Shown piece after piece: positions 41,442 to 51,625 of a stretch of 64,000 nucleotides of DNA; the stretch's first letter is position 1; every line of letters starts with the position of its first letter. The DNA is taken from assembly GCA_047967505.1 (NCBI GenBank), contig CM106538.1, one strand, 5' to 3'. A program made the position numbers and the translations under genes. The DNA is from Dipteris shenzhenensis. Lineage: Eukaryota > Polypodiophyta > Polypodiopsida > Gleicheniales. The notes beneath the pieces are model-generated. The model was not told where the DNA came from. It made no database searches and was given only the letters and a program-made list of their open reading frames with translations.

Positions 41442-43424
41442 GTGGGCTTGAAGCTTTGGAGATGCTTCTGGTGTTTGGTCCGTGTGTCGAGGGGCTCAAA
41501 GGCCAATATTGCCCTCAACCTGAACAGCCTAATGATGGCTTTGAAGAAGTTTCCGTCAGCGAGGTCTTCAAAGGCCAATGATCGGCCTGGAATGAACGTG
41601 CTTTGAAGACAAGGGGGACCTCGACATGAGGTATCCCACAACATAGAAATTGGAAACAAAGAAGGATCCTGTCTCTCTCTCTCTCTCTCTCCCCCCCCCC
41701 CAAAAAAAAAAGAAAAAAGAAAAAAAAAGAAGAAGAAAAAAACGTCTTCCAAAACTGTCAAACTGATAGAAATCTTGGAACTAAGAAGCTGGAAGCTTCA
41801 AACTGATGTATCTTGAGCTAGAGAGATTAGATGTTGTGAAAAGCAAAAGTGTAGCATCTCCTCTCAAGGTAGAAGATCAGTAATACTACAACTGAGGCTG
41901 GTGCAAACACAAGGAACCAATGGCTCTGGTACCATGTTGGAGAAGGTGGGAGAGTGAGAAGAGAGGAGTGTAACTGTACACCACAGTATAATGAAGAAGA
42001 AGAAGATGGATATATACAACATCACCCCTTAGGGTTAGTACCTCTCTAGAATCGTGCAACCTAACAAGACCAAGGAAAGAATGGCTTCAAATACTCAGTC
42101 AAAAGTGACTGAAAGGGGGGGGGGAGAGTGAGAGAGAGAGAGAGAGATATGATATGATATGTTTCTATTAAATTCCTCTTGAGACCCTATAGGGTCTATG
42201 GGACTAGAGTCCACTATCATAATGATAGTGGCTCTTTTATATCTGACTAATACATTTTACGGTAAATCCTATGTAATAATTATGTGTTTGGCCAACCTAT
42301 CGGCCATGTCCAAAATTTTAGTGCTTGGTCCTAGACTTTCCTTATGGTATGCTCTCACTTGCTTGGCTGGTTGGTTCATAAGGACTGTTAGGCTGAGGTC
42401 ATTACTGTTGTACTTTTCCCGGATATGCATGTATGCTCTGCAGTGAAGGGGTGTATGCTCTTCATTTTCTCTCTCCTGCTGGGCAGATTTTACAGATTCT
42501 TGCCTCCCTGGGGATTCTTGGTCTGGCCCATCTACCTTTTTCTACCTCTAGATCATGGGAGCTTGTTCTTATTCTGCACGTTATGTGACTTTTGAACATT
42601 GAGATACAATAGGGGTTACATGCTGTAGATATCCTGAAGGACGAAGGGGAAATCAGAGAGCTAGTCGTGCAGAAAATGCTAGAAGTACAAAATGCAGGAA
42701 TATTTAATTGATGGCAGTTTCTAATGTGCAACATCATGTTGTCTGAGAAGCATGCTCTAGCACCATGGTCCAGCTAAACCTAACTATAAACTTAACCATG
42801 GTTAGTAGGGGATACTTGACCATTGACCAAGGTTGTATATAGGCCATGTGTATGTGTTTTGCTCCATGGTACCTCTTGCAGACATTGTGTGCATGTACAT
42901 GCAGGGGAGATAACCATTGGAAGGTCTTTTGTATCCCTTTTGTTTACTTTACACCCTTGGGAACCCCTTGCTAGCATGAGAACCTAGCCATAGATTTATC
43001 CTTGACCACCATGAGATGGCATGAGAAACTATGAGACTAGATTTATCCTTGACATAGCCTGAGGCATTCCCTTGAGGGGGGGTATGATGGGATATCTCAA
43101 GGTGTATGCCCTAGACACACCTTGGTTTCTATGTGTGTGTGCTAGAGGCACAATTAGGTGCCCATAAGCACTGTTAGGTGGTGGTAGAAGCCACATAGGA
43201 TGATTGAGAGAATCTAGGAGCAGATTGAGGAGATGATTGTGGAGCTCAGAGGAGCTCAGAGGTCATCAGTGATGTCAATGATCATGTAAGAGGTGCCTAC
43301 TTAAGGACCTCACCTTTCTTCATTCCATAAGCAAGAATTCTCAGTTTGTGTTCACTCCATGCTTTCCTTGCAGTTCACCAACAAATCTATCCTGAATGTG
43401 ATGATGGCATGATTTGTGGTATGT

Positions 43425-43473
<49 letters not shown>

Positions 43474-43573
43474 AGTCAATAAAGGATTATGGATAGGACC
43501 TGGGATAGTTTCTAAGTTTCTGAATGCTTGCAAACGCAACTTGTGAATAACCTTGGAACTTTTTTTGGAGCAG
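41442..43573. other. Rest of intron 4: LTR remnant, LINE tail, unassigned DNA
   Basis: The minus strand at 41934-41922 reads TGGTACCAGAGCC (primer-site-like), next to DNA starting 'tgttggagaagg' at 41935, consistent with a 5' LTR of an old minus-strand copia element. A LINE tail lies at about 42125-42230 with hairpin 'agaccctatagggtct' (42182-42197). CT/A homopolymer tracts lie at 41668-41740 and a GA array at 43427-43466. No coding signal. Confidence 0.5.
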
Positions 43574-44259
43574 GTATTCGTGGCGTTGCTGAACCAGTAA
43601 GACCAGCACTGCACAATACAGGCAATCTGGAGACTCAAGCTCAATTTGCAAGTGAGCCAGATCAAGACACAAGTGATTATTCTTTTTCTGACCCTCGTGG
43701 GCCAGCATTAGAGTCTGTGGAGGTTTACGAGGCACCTTCTTTCATGAGCATTGTGGATCTTGAATCACATGAATTGTTCAAGGCTTCCATGCCCGTTTAT
43801 GAGATGAGAAGTAGTGTAGGACATGAAAATGCTGTAGAAACATGGGAAGCAAATTTTGACTTAATGATGCCATCTCACTCTCATGTTCTATCACCTCAGG
43901 AAATAACAAGAACTATTTCCTTACCACGGGTAGACATGGGTAGCGTTGTAGGAGGTAATGGCTTTCCAATGCAAAATACCACTCTCTCTTCCAAAGGAAG
44001 GCATATCTTATCACCATTTGGAGTTGGGAATCGGGGAAGCCTGACATCAACCACTCCTGAATCAAAGCCTTCAGCTTTATTATCCCCAAAATTAAGCCCC
44101 TTAGTCAAGAAGGTGGTGCAGAAAGTGCGTTCTGTGCCAGCAGTTTCTATACAAGTGTTGAATACGGCAAACAAAGTGATGAGCCCACAAACCTCAGATA
44201 ACAAGCCTAAGCACAGGTCAATATGGTCACAGTGCTTTTGTTGCTGTAATGAGAAGTGA
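43574..44259 (+). CDS. Host gene, last coding exon
   Basis: The acceptor 'ttttttggagcag|gt' completes a Gly codon with exon 4 after a 12.3-kb intron. It encodes about 228 residues: a Ser/acidic region with 'VEVYEAPSFMSIVDLESH', then 'GHENAVETWEANFDLMM', Ser/Pro repeats ('SALLSPKLSPLVKKVVQKV') and a basic C-terminus ending 'HRSIWSQCFCCCNEK', stop TGA 44257-44259. The terminal Cys cluster next to basic and aromatic residues could be a lipid-attachment or metal-binding tail; this is inference. The rest looks disordered and phospho-rich. Family unknown. Confidence 0.8.
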
Positions 44260-44700
44260 CAGTTATTTTCAAAACTCAATTTGAAGTTCAGCAGGAAGGT
44301 ATAAAATGAATGGTACATTTGTACAGATACTCAAGGGGTGATGCCTTTCATGTTTCCTGTGCTACAATACTGTATTGCTGTGTATCTTCATCTCCTCTTC
44401 CTTTCTCCCAGCAGAAGGCCTTATATGTATTTGGGGTCAATTGTGGCTGCACCAACTGCTTTACAGGGTTGTCACGATAGTGGGCACCAAAGTCAAGTGC
44501 AGAATGGTTCCCAACAGTTGTTTGCTGACAAGTCATGATAATGTGTCTACAAAGGTCTCTTTTGTCTTCCTAGAATTGCCACTCATTCTTACAGACATCG
44601 ACAATAAATTGATCAATGACCGAGTTGTCATTGCCCTCAGTTTTTATAATGAAGTGAATTAAATTACGCTTCCAACCCTTTTGCATTCTTGGTTCTTCAA
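44260..44700 (+). terminator. 3' UTR and candidate polyadenylation signal of the host gene
   Basis: AATAAA at 44603-44608, about 345 nt past the stop codon, in AT-rich DNA. The exact cleavage site is unknown. Confidence 0.45.
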
Positions 44701-46044
44701 GGTGCCAAAAAGGGAGCAGACATCTGGAAAAAGTGTAAGAGGAGAAGAAATGTTGCTTGGCAAGGGTTTGTGACCAGAGCAAATAAGGAACAACTTGTAC
44801 AACGTGTAATAGTGAAGCATGCAGAACTGCTCTAGTAGAGCTTTTTTTACTTTCCTGGCCTAATTATGGTCTGGAGGTGATATAACCTTTGTAAAGTAGA
44901 AGTGCTCCAATTTGAGCCGTGGTTTGTGTATGAGCATCCACTCACTTTCCAAGCTGTTATGGTTACTCTTGTTACTGTGATAATTTTTTATAGCGGAGTG
45001 AAAGTCCTGTTAAGAAATATCAACGTTGTGCATACTTTTTGCATATTTTAGTCGATGGTACAGTATGACACCTTCTAAAATTATTTGAAATTCAATTTGG
45101 GTTGACAAGTGGGAATCATTTTTAAGGCTTAGGTTTTTAGTAGCGTGTTAAATTTACTGGTTATTTTCAGTGGTTGGAAGACATGGTTGATCCAAGAAGT
45201 AATCCAACAATGTCAATGATGTGTGCATGGTAATGTGTGGAGCAGGTTTTGAGCTCACCAATAGGGAAAGCTATACTCATCTGGGGAGGCTCTGTGCCCT
45301 TTCTCTAAATATTAGAAGTGGCAGTACAAGAATGGACTATTAATCCTTACCATTTGATGTATCATCAAGGTGTGTACCTCTAATAAGTGAGAGCAATTGG
45401 CTTGTGACATGTGCCAACCTGTCTCAAAGGGCTTCATAAAACAACAAGTTTGATTTCTCCAATCCTCTCTTTGAACAAACAAGTGTACAAAAAAATAGAA
45501 TGCAACTGCTGACTTTAATTAACATTTTTGAAAGAAGGTCGATTAAATTCGTTCATTTTAAATCGGTTTCTTGGCTACTAACATGAAGAGTTTTAATGTG
45601 CAGCTTTCCATGCTGCGATTTGCAAAATTGATTCTAAGTGTACATTGTTTAGATTTCTCACTAAACATGAAGAGGCAAGACTACCAAAGATTCATGTAGT
45701 GTGTAGTGAAAGGAATGCAGATAGGGTGGATATGGAGGGCGAAGATGAGGAAATGGGGTGAATGTGGATGGAGAGGTATTAGCAGTAAGGACTGAAGAAT
45801 GATGGTGATTGTGCAGAGAGACTTTGTTTTCCAAGGCATCGGGGCACAAATGGTTAGTGGTTAGAGATGGGAGAGGACAGCTGGAAGAGAGACTGAGGAG
45901 CAAATGCTGGTTCAAGGTATTGTTATTCATGATGCATTGTAAGAGGAGGCTGCTGCCAGCAATAGAGGTTGTGGATAAATGGTGAATAGTGATGTAGAGA
46001 TGGAGAATGCGAGGTGAGAGAAAATTTGTGGGGGGTGCTTTCAG
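44700..46044. other. Spacer downstream of the host gene
   Basis: No domain recognised. A 133-codon minus-strand frame (45661-46059) has Ser/Leu/His-rich, low-information composition and is probably chance. Confidence 0.4.
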
Positions 46045-46162
46045 ATGCAAGCTGTCCATCGAGCAGCAGCAGCTAATTCAAGGAGCAAGGCATCTAATGC
46101 CAGAAAATCTAGGAGTCACACTTTTGGTACTGATAAAGTAGCCTCCACTCATGATTCATCAG
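46045..46162 (+). CDS. Possible orphan exon cut by the LINE tail
   Basis: After a plausible acceptor ('gtgctttcag', AG 46043-46044) a frame reads 'MQAVHRAAAANSRSKASN' then 'RKSRSHTFGTDKVASTHDSSE', a protein-like basic, Ser-rich sequence with non-repetitive codon usage. It runs straight into the (GAAA)n tail of LINE A at 46163. It could be an exon of a second gene, an alternative 3' exon of the host gene, or chance. I found no continuation beyond 54.3 kb. Confidence 0.3.
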
Positions 46163-46230
46163 AGAAAGAAAGAAAGAAAGAAATCTTATTTTAGTCTTCA
46201 GAAGACCGATGGGTCTATGAGACTGTGAGA
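46163..46230 (-). other. LINE A 3' end: hairpin and (TTTC)n tail
   Basis: Reading minus: 'CAGTCTCATAGACC', loop, 'GGTCT' (46216-46203), 'TCTGAAGACTAAAATAAG', then TTTC repeats ending at 46163. The same motif precedes CT tails at 31324 and 42125. Confidence 0.7.
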
Positions 46231-46499
46231 ATCCCAATACAAACAAACTGTGAGGGTGGAGCTATTAAACGAGCATCCACACCGATGTAGAATGCAAAAA
46301 GCTAGTGCTAGGTACTACAGAGTCATGTCAGAGTGATCAACTACATATCAGTGTCCTCATCCTCATCCTCATCCTCATTATCAGGTCATCCAGTTGGATG
46401 AGACAATGTCAGCATGAAGTCGGCGATAGTGTTGTCGGTTGCTCGTGGGCGTGGTCGTATGTCGTCACCTGGTTATAGCTTTGCACCTAATAAGGGCTA

Positions 46500-47830
46500 C
46501 AACCCGAGAGATCGAAGATCATGACCTTGGTTTTACCAAGGTTGACCTCCAAATCATGGGATTCACAAAAGGACTGTAGTGCATCAAGGTGTCTCTAGAG
46601 GCCTTGTGCTGATGAAGACAAAAGTGCCACGTCATCTGCATATAGCAATATCCGGATCAGCGTGCCAGCTAGAGAGCATCCATCTCCCCCAATGTCTGCA
46701 TAACTATCTCAAGCTCGTCAATGTAGAGGCCAAATAGGGTGGGTGATGAAGGACACCCTTGTTTGACCCCAATAGTGCTCATGATCTCATCTGTCCACTT
46801 CGACCCTGCCCGGACTCTGCTTGAGACTCTCTCATAAAGTGCTATGATGGCCCAAATGATCTCCTGGTCATACCCCAAATCTTGTAGGCTTCGGAGGAGG
46901 CGGGCTCTCGGACCCGTATCAAAGGCTTTCAAAAATCCACAAAGCAATAATATACCCTCTGCTTCTGTGCCCTCGCCTCCTCGATGATACACGAGTGTGA
47001 GAATGTGATCCATGGTCCCATGATCAGGTCGGAATCCAGCCTGTCCAGTTGCTCTAAGTCCTTGACACTCTGCGAATCAATTGACCTCAGAATCAAGCAC
47101 TGAAGCATAAATCTTGGACATGACATGTCCAATCATAATGGTCATGTAGTTCTCCGGGTTCATAGGATCCCTTGCCTTGTGGATGGGTGGGATAGTGTTA
47201 ACATTCTAGGTGCATGGAAACCCCAAACAAGCAGCTTCATTAAAGAGCTTCGCTAAGATTGGGGCTAGGAGATTAATCCCATATGCAATGAATTCAGTGC
47301 ATAGGCCCTCATGATCTTTCGCTCGGTCATTATGAAGTTTCGATACGGCATCCTTCACTCCCCCCTTAGTGAAGAGTGTGCAGGAGGTAGGGCGGGGTAT
47401 ATATGAGAGGTCAAGAACTGGTTGATTTGGGATATTGTAGAGCGTGCGTGCATAGTTATACGAGATCTGAATGCATGTGAGTGGTGAGGGGAACTGCCCC
47501 TCTAGAAATCTCCGCCAAAAGTCCTTAGAGTTGTTACTAAATAGAATGTTCATTAGTTCCTCCTCCTTCCAGCGAACGAAATCTAGCTTCTTGCGAATCA
47601 ATCGACGATACTCGTGTAGCGTCTCCGGTTCGTTAAGGTTGTTTTTGGTTTTGAATATGAGATGACAACGTAAAGCCTTGCACTCACCATCGTACTAGCT
47701 ATTACAAGGTATGGTCCCAGGTGGTGGTGGACGGGTGGGCGAGTGGTGTGAGGGAAGGCGTGAAGGGCAGCCTCGTGTAGTGAGCGTGTGATCAGGGTAG
47801 CATGGTCCTCTAGTAGGGGTATGAAGTCAA
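46500..47830 (-). pseudogene. LINE A reverse transcriptase
   Basis: Minus-strand frames, interrupted by stops and frameshifts, give the ordered RT motifs: 'KLDFVRWKEEELMNILF' and 'FWRRFLEG' (pre-RT linker), 'DAVSKLHNDRAKDHEGL' (motif 0/1), 'ATGQAGFRPDHGTMDHI', 'YCFVDF-KAFDT' (motif A), 'IGVKQGCPSSPTLFGLYI' (motif B), 'RILLYADDVALLSSS' (catalytic YADD, about 46656-46612) and 'LEVNLGKTKVMIFD'. It would copy element RNA at a nicked chromosomal site. It matches the fossil at 15.1-16.3 kb more than LINE B. The region beyond RT is short here. Confidence 0.88.
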
Positions 47831-47831
47831 T
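47816..47831. repeat. Target duplication of LINE B, copy 1
   Basis: The plus strand reads 'ggggtatgaagtcaat', the reverse complement of 49742-49757. It adjoins LINE B's oligo(A) (T9 at 47831-47839). Confidence 0.8.
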
Positions 47832-48664
47832 TTTTTTTTCCGCAAAAAGTAGTGCTAGTTATATTGCTTGAATACGAGAGTACAAGAAGGCCTAAAGGCC
47901 AGCGGGCTATAATCACAAAACGGATACAGCCCGTGGTAACAAAATAATTACAAGCCTCTTAGGGCATAATCATCTGAGTGTGGACAAACAGCCACGGTAG
48001 GGGGGAGTAATGCCACTGAAGACTCTGAGCAGAGTGCTGGAAGAACAGCTCTTGATGGTCCCAATCGCGAAGGAAGCGCCGTCGCTTCTCCTTCCCTGCC
48101 CGGGACTCCCCCTGAATCTGATCCCATTGACCCTTGAGCGTGTGGATGATCGTGCTCCAGATGTCCGCTAGGGTCTGGGTAGCAGAAGAAGCCTGATCTC
48201 CTAAGGTCTGCGCGCATCTGGAAGTCCAGATATGCCAGCCTACAATACTCCCTATGATCTCCCAAACAGGGTGCCGAGTCATCGCTCCTGCATCTGTCTC
48301 TGTCAGATGCCAAGGGAAGCTTTCCATGTATGCCCAGGTGCCCTGCGTGATGAAGAAAAATGGATCCTGCCGAGAGAACTCATAAGCCAAGTGATGTCCC
48401 ATCTCGGTGCTGCACCAGCAAACGGCTCCCCAAGTGACCGGCGGTCCTAGCTCGGGTGCAGCCCTCGCTAAGATCCCCATGACTCCCTTCCACACTGTCT
48501 GAGCATGCGAACAGCTCCAAAGGCAGTGCTTCAGGGACGACTCCTCCTGAAAACACATATGGCAGTGCCCCTCCTGCCCCATCTACCTCAGCCATCTCCC
48601 AACTGGTAGCCCCTTGTGGACCACCAACCAAAGAAAGAAAGAGAAGGCACACTCTACTATAGCA
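47831..48664 (-). pseudogene. LINE B C-terminus (zf-RVT zinc knuckle) and 3' end
   Basis: Minus strand: 'AFSFFLWLVVHKGLPVGRWL' (about 48640-48590), then 'GHCHMCFQEESSLKHCLW' with 'CSHAQTVWKGV', i.e. the C-x2-C...H-C zf-RVT domain found at the end of plant L1-type ORF2 proteins, then 'WEIIGSIVGWHIWTSRCAQ' and a charged tail. The 624-nt frame ends at 47959. The 3' UTR has a small hairpin ('ggcctttaggcc', about 47903-47892) and ends in nine A. Only the last part of LINE B is in this orientation. Confidence 0.85.
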
Positions 48665-48802
48665 ACGGGATCAAGCACGCAAGGATGGGAAGTGCGCGGT
48701 GGATCGAGATGGATGACTACTTACAGGCCCCCGTCGGGCACCCACCTCCCCTCCCACATAGGGAGGCAAGGTCTATGAGACTCAGACCTCTGAGACCCTA
48801 TC

Positions 48803-49741
48803 TTGTACCATTTGGAATTGTAATGGTACCTTATGTGGTCAGAACCAGGGAGCTTCTTAAAATCCTATACAGGTCATGACATAGTCTTTTATACAAAGAC
48901 ACATCAACGTCTAGAGCACCCACTACCAATAGTCAGTGGGTACACATGGGAGTCTGCTTACAGAGATGAGACGAGGGACACAAAGGGAGTGCGAGGGTCA
49001 GGAGTAGTAGTAGTCCTTTACAGGTGCACCCTTTTGGGAACCATCTCAGCAGAGTAAAGAGATACACGCTCTAGATTTCTTTGGATCCGGATCCGGCGAC
49101 GCATGGATAGTCGAGATTTGTTCGTTGCAGTATGCTACTTCCCTCCCGACACCTCTCACTTTGCCCGAGATATCCGAGAGAAGGCTGATACATCACCATA
49201 TGCAGCTCCTTATCAGTCCATTGTCGACTTCTCGAGCCGTGGGAAAGTCCTAGTTGGGGACTTCAATGCAAGGACAAGCACCCATCAAGTTCCACTCAAC
49301 TTCAGGGACGATTCCATTCTACTACCAGACATTGACCTCAAGGAACCAGGTATGCTGCGTGTTTCGGCTAATAGGCGAGCCCCGATCACATCTTATGGAT
49401 AGCCCTTGTTAGATCTAGGCAAGATGCATGATCTCATTATCTATAACGGTCTTGATAGACGGCCCGCTTCAGGTGGTCTCACGTGCTTCCCACATGGGGG
49501 AAGCTCTAGTGTTGTCGATTACAGCATGGGATCCCCTGCCTTCACATCTCGTATTACGGATTTCATTGTCACACCTCCTTTCCCAGGGGATGATCATACA
49601 TACCTCTTCTTTGGCATCTATATGCCCCGCCTCACAGCATCTCCTACTCCACAAATCGCCTACACCACCTATCATGACATACCTTTCGACCGCGATCTTT
49701 CACCTATATAGTCAACCCGCCTTTACATACTTATCACATTT
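48803..49741 (+). pseudogene. LINE A ORF2 endonuclease (APE type), inverted
   Basis: Exonuclease-endonuclease-phosphatase fold that nicks target DNA. Motifs in order: 'TIWNCNGTL' (48811), 'GHDIVFYTKTHQ' (the family's catalytic Glu in QETH reads Lys), 'VRGSGVVVVLYR', 'LFVAVCYFPPD', 'VLVGDFNAR' (about 49251-49277), 'DLIIYNGLDRRPASGGLTCF', 'SSVVDY' and 'FPGDDHTYLF' (Asp-His pair). One stop at 49400-49402 and another at 49709, plus frameshifts before 49103. The wording is unlike plant L1 endonucleases and fits the LINE A RT by the frame-preserving junction described above. Confidence 0.8.
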
Positions 49742-49757
49742 ATTGACTTCATACCCC
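49742..49757. repeat. Target duplication of LINE B, copy 2 (inverted with the block)
   Basis: 'attgacttcatacccc'; LINE A endonuclease sequence lies on one side and LINE B 5' sequence ('gatgggcctatg') on the other. Confidence 0.8.
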
Positions 49758-49774
49758 GATGGGCCTATGAATGC

Positions 49775-50165
49775 TCCCACCCCCCCCGCTCCCGTCTACC
49801 TCCCTCGCGCTGTGCGGCCCCCTCCCCCCTTCCCCTCCTCCCTCTCCGCCGCCTCTCTGCTCGCAGCCGCCGCACCTCCCTCCGTCCCCCTCTCCTCCTT
49901 CTCCGCTCGCCATCCGCCCCCCCTCTCCTTCCTTCTCCGCCCCTCCATCCTTCCTCGCCTCCCCCCCCTCGCGTTGCGCTACCACCCCCCCGCCCCTTTC
50001 CTCCCCCTTCCCCACCTTTGTGCCACGCTGCCACCCCCCCCGTCCCCTCCCTCCTCTCCTCCTTGCTTCCCCGCCCTCCTTTGCCACACTGCCACACCCT
50101 CGCCTCTCCTCCCTCCCCTTCCCCATCCTGCGCCGTGCTGCCACCCCCCCCTCCCTCCTCCTAAC
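49775..50165 (+). repeat. C/T-rich minisatellite-like tract
   Basis: About 390 bp almost free of A. 'gtgccac.ctgccaccccccc' recurs near 50018, 50085 and 50125 with spacings of about 40-65 bp. It produces long Pro/Ser or Gly/Arg frames on both strands that should not be read as genes. Confidence 0.8.
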
Positions 50166-50229
50166 CACTCCCTGGGGCTGCATGGATGGTTGCGACCTCC
50201 TGTCAAAGCAACAAGATGTCTTGTCTGAG

Positions 50230-51625
50230 CCCTGGAGGAGGCGATTCTGGTCAGGCAGCAGTGGTGGGCGAAGGAGAGGGGTCTCAGACGAGACCTTGCC
50301 TCGATAAAGCGGATGCAGCAGTCTTCTCCAGGCTCTAAGGAGCTCAGACGACAAGAGGTTAGAGCCCGAGCCATGTTAGAGGAGATCACCCAGTGACGCT
50401 CAGAGTTCTTGTTTCATGCTTCCAAGTCCTTTTGGGCTAGGAAAGGCGACAGGATGTGCAGAGAGTTCTTCAGGACTCATGGCCAAAGGTTAGCAGGGGA
50501 ACAACTCCGATCTCTTAGAGTGCAGGATGGTAGTGTCAAGACAAATCCAGACGAGGTCAGGGACTTGGCGACAGATTTCTACAGATCCCTGTTCTAGCAG
50601 GAGCCCCCAGACTCTCGTACCCGCCGATGCAGGGAGGAGGTGTGGAGGTATACGCTGTCGCTCGTGCAGCCTAGCATGAGTGAAACCCTTCTCGCCCCAT
50701 TCACCGTGGCAGAGATGCAGGATGCTGTGAGCGATATTGATGGGTAAAAATGCCCAGGTGAGGATGGGCTCTCTAGAGCTTTCTTCACCACCTTTTGGGA
50801 GCAGATCCACCAGCCCTTGCTCGCAGCCTTCCAGCATATCTTCTCCAGCGGACAGATGCCAAAGAGCCTTGTGACAGGCTTGATTTGCCTCATCCCCAAA
50901 GGGGGGGACCGTCAGGAGATCAGACAGTGGCGCCCTATCACCCTCCTCTCGACTACCTATAAAATCCTCGCCAAGATGATCAGTAGCCGCATGCGACCCT
51001 TGCTACATGACTTGATCCATGACACCCAGACTGGTTTTGTCCAAGATTGCAGCATTTTGGACATCATCTTCACATTCTCAGAGGCAACGGAGTGGGCCCA
51101 GCATAGTGGCCAGCACCTTGCCATACTCCTTCTTGACTTTGAGAAGGTGTACGATAGGGTAGACTGGTCCTTCTTGGAGGGCACACTTTCTCGGTTCGGT
51201 TTCCCGAACGAGTGGATCAGAGGTATTGCTAGCCTCTACAGATCACGGCCTCCAGTCGGGTTATCATCAGTGGCAGGATGGGGGAGAGATTCACCCTCGA
51301 GCGCTCGGTACGTCAGGGCTGCCCGCTTGCGCCCTACCTCCTATTTTTTGCGGAGGCCATGACTCACTTCCTACGAGCCCGCACCACTGGTCTTCGAGGG
51401 ATGCACCTCCCTATTCGGGACGATGCAGAACTTCTGGACTCCGAGTATGCAGACGACACGGCCCTATATGTGCAAGATGATATCGAGTCACTGGAGCGAG
51501 TGAGACTGTCTTTAGAGATTTTTTGCCTAGCCGCTGGGGCGAAAATCAACTGGCATAAGTCAGTTGGTTTTCTTACGGATCCGGGAGCCAGCTCACAGTG
51601 GGGTATTTTCCTGGGGTTTCGCTAA
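50230..51625 (+). pseudogene. LINE B reverse transcriptase (L1 type)
   Basis: The linker 'FHASKSFWARKGDRMCREFF' and 'NPDEVRDLATDFYRSLF' precede RT. RT motifs: 'CPGEDGLSRAFFTTFWEQI', 'GLICLIPKGGDRQEIRQWRP', 'LLSTTYKILAKMISSRM', 'TQTGFVQDCSILDII', 'LLLDFEKVYDRVDWSFL' (motif A, first Asp present), then a frameshift near 51270 and 'ERSVRQGCPLAPYL', 'DSEYADDTALYVQDD' (catalytic YADD, about 51446-51457) and 'AAGAKINWHKSVGF'. This is the plant L1 pattern. At least two stops and one frameshift are visible. Confidence 0.9.

Larger units (their letters stand above)
31258..43573 (+). other. Intron 4 (about 12.3 kb), nested retrotransposons
   Basis: Contains, in order: a LINE 3' tail fragment (31324-31480), unassigned DNA (31480-32104), an intact copia element (32105-38322), unassigned DNA (38323-38956), a gag-only copia-like element (38957-41436), an LTR remnant (about 41922-42120), a LINE tail (about 42125-42230), and unassigned DNA with a GA array (43427-43466). 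The coding phase is restored exactly at 43574. Confidence 0.75.

Noticed and set aside
48769-48783. 15-mer 'aggtctatgagactc' shared with the LINE tail at 31385
   Set aside because: It lies in the opposite sense relative to the LINE and next to the endonuclease start; a palindromic motif such as this can recur by chance, and no further similarity surrounds it.
49428-50354. Long Pro/Ser- and Gly/Arg-rich frames on both strands
   Set aside because: They result from the A-poor C/T tract; several frames are open at once and the composition is purely repeat-driven.
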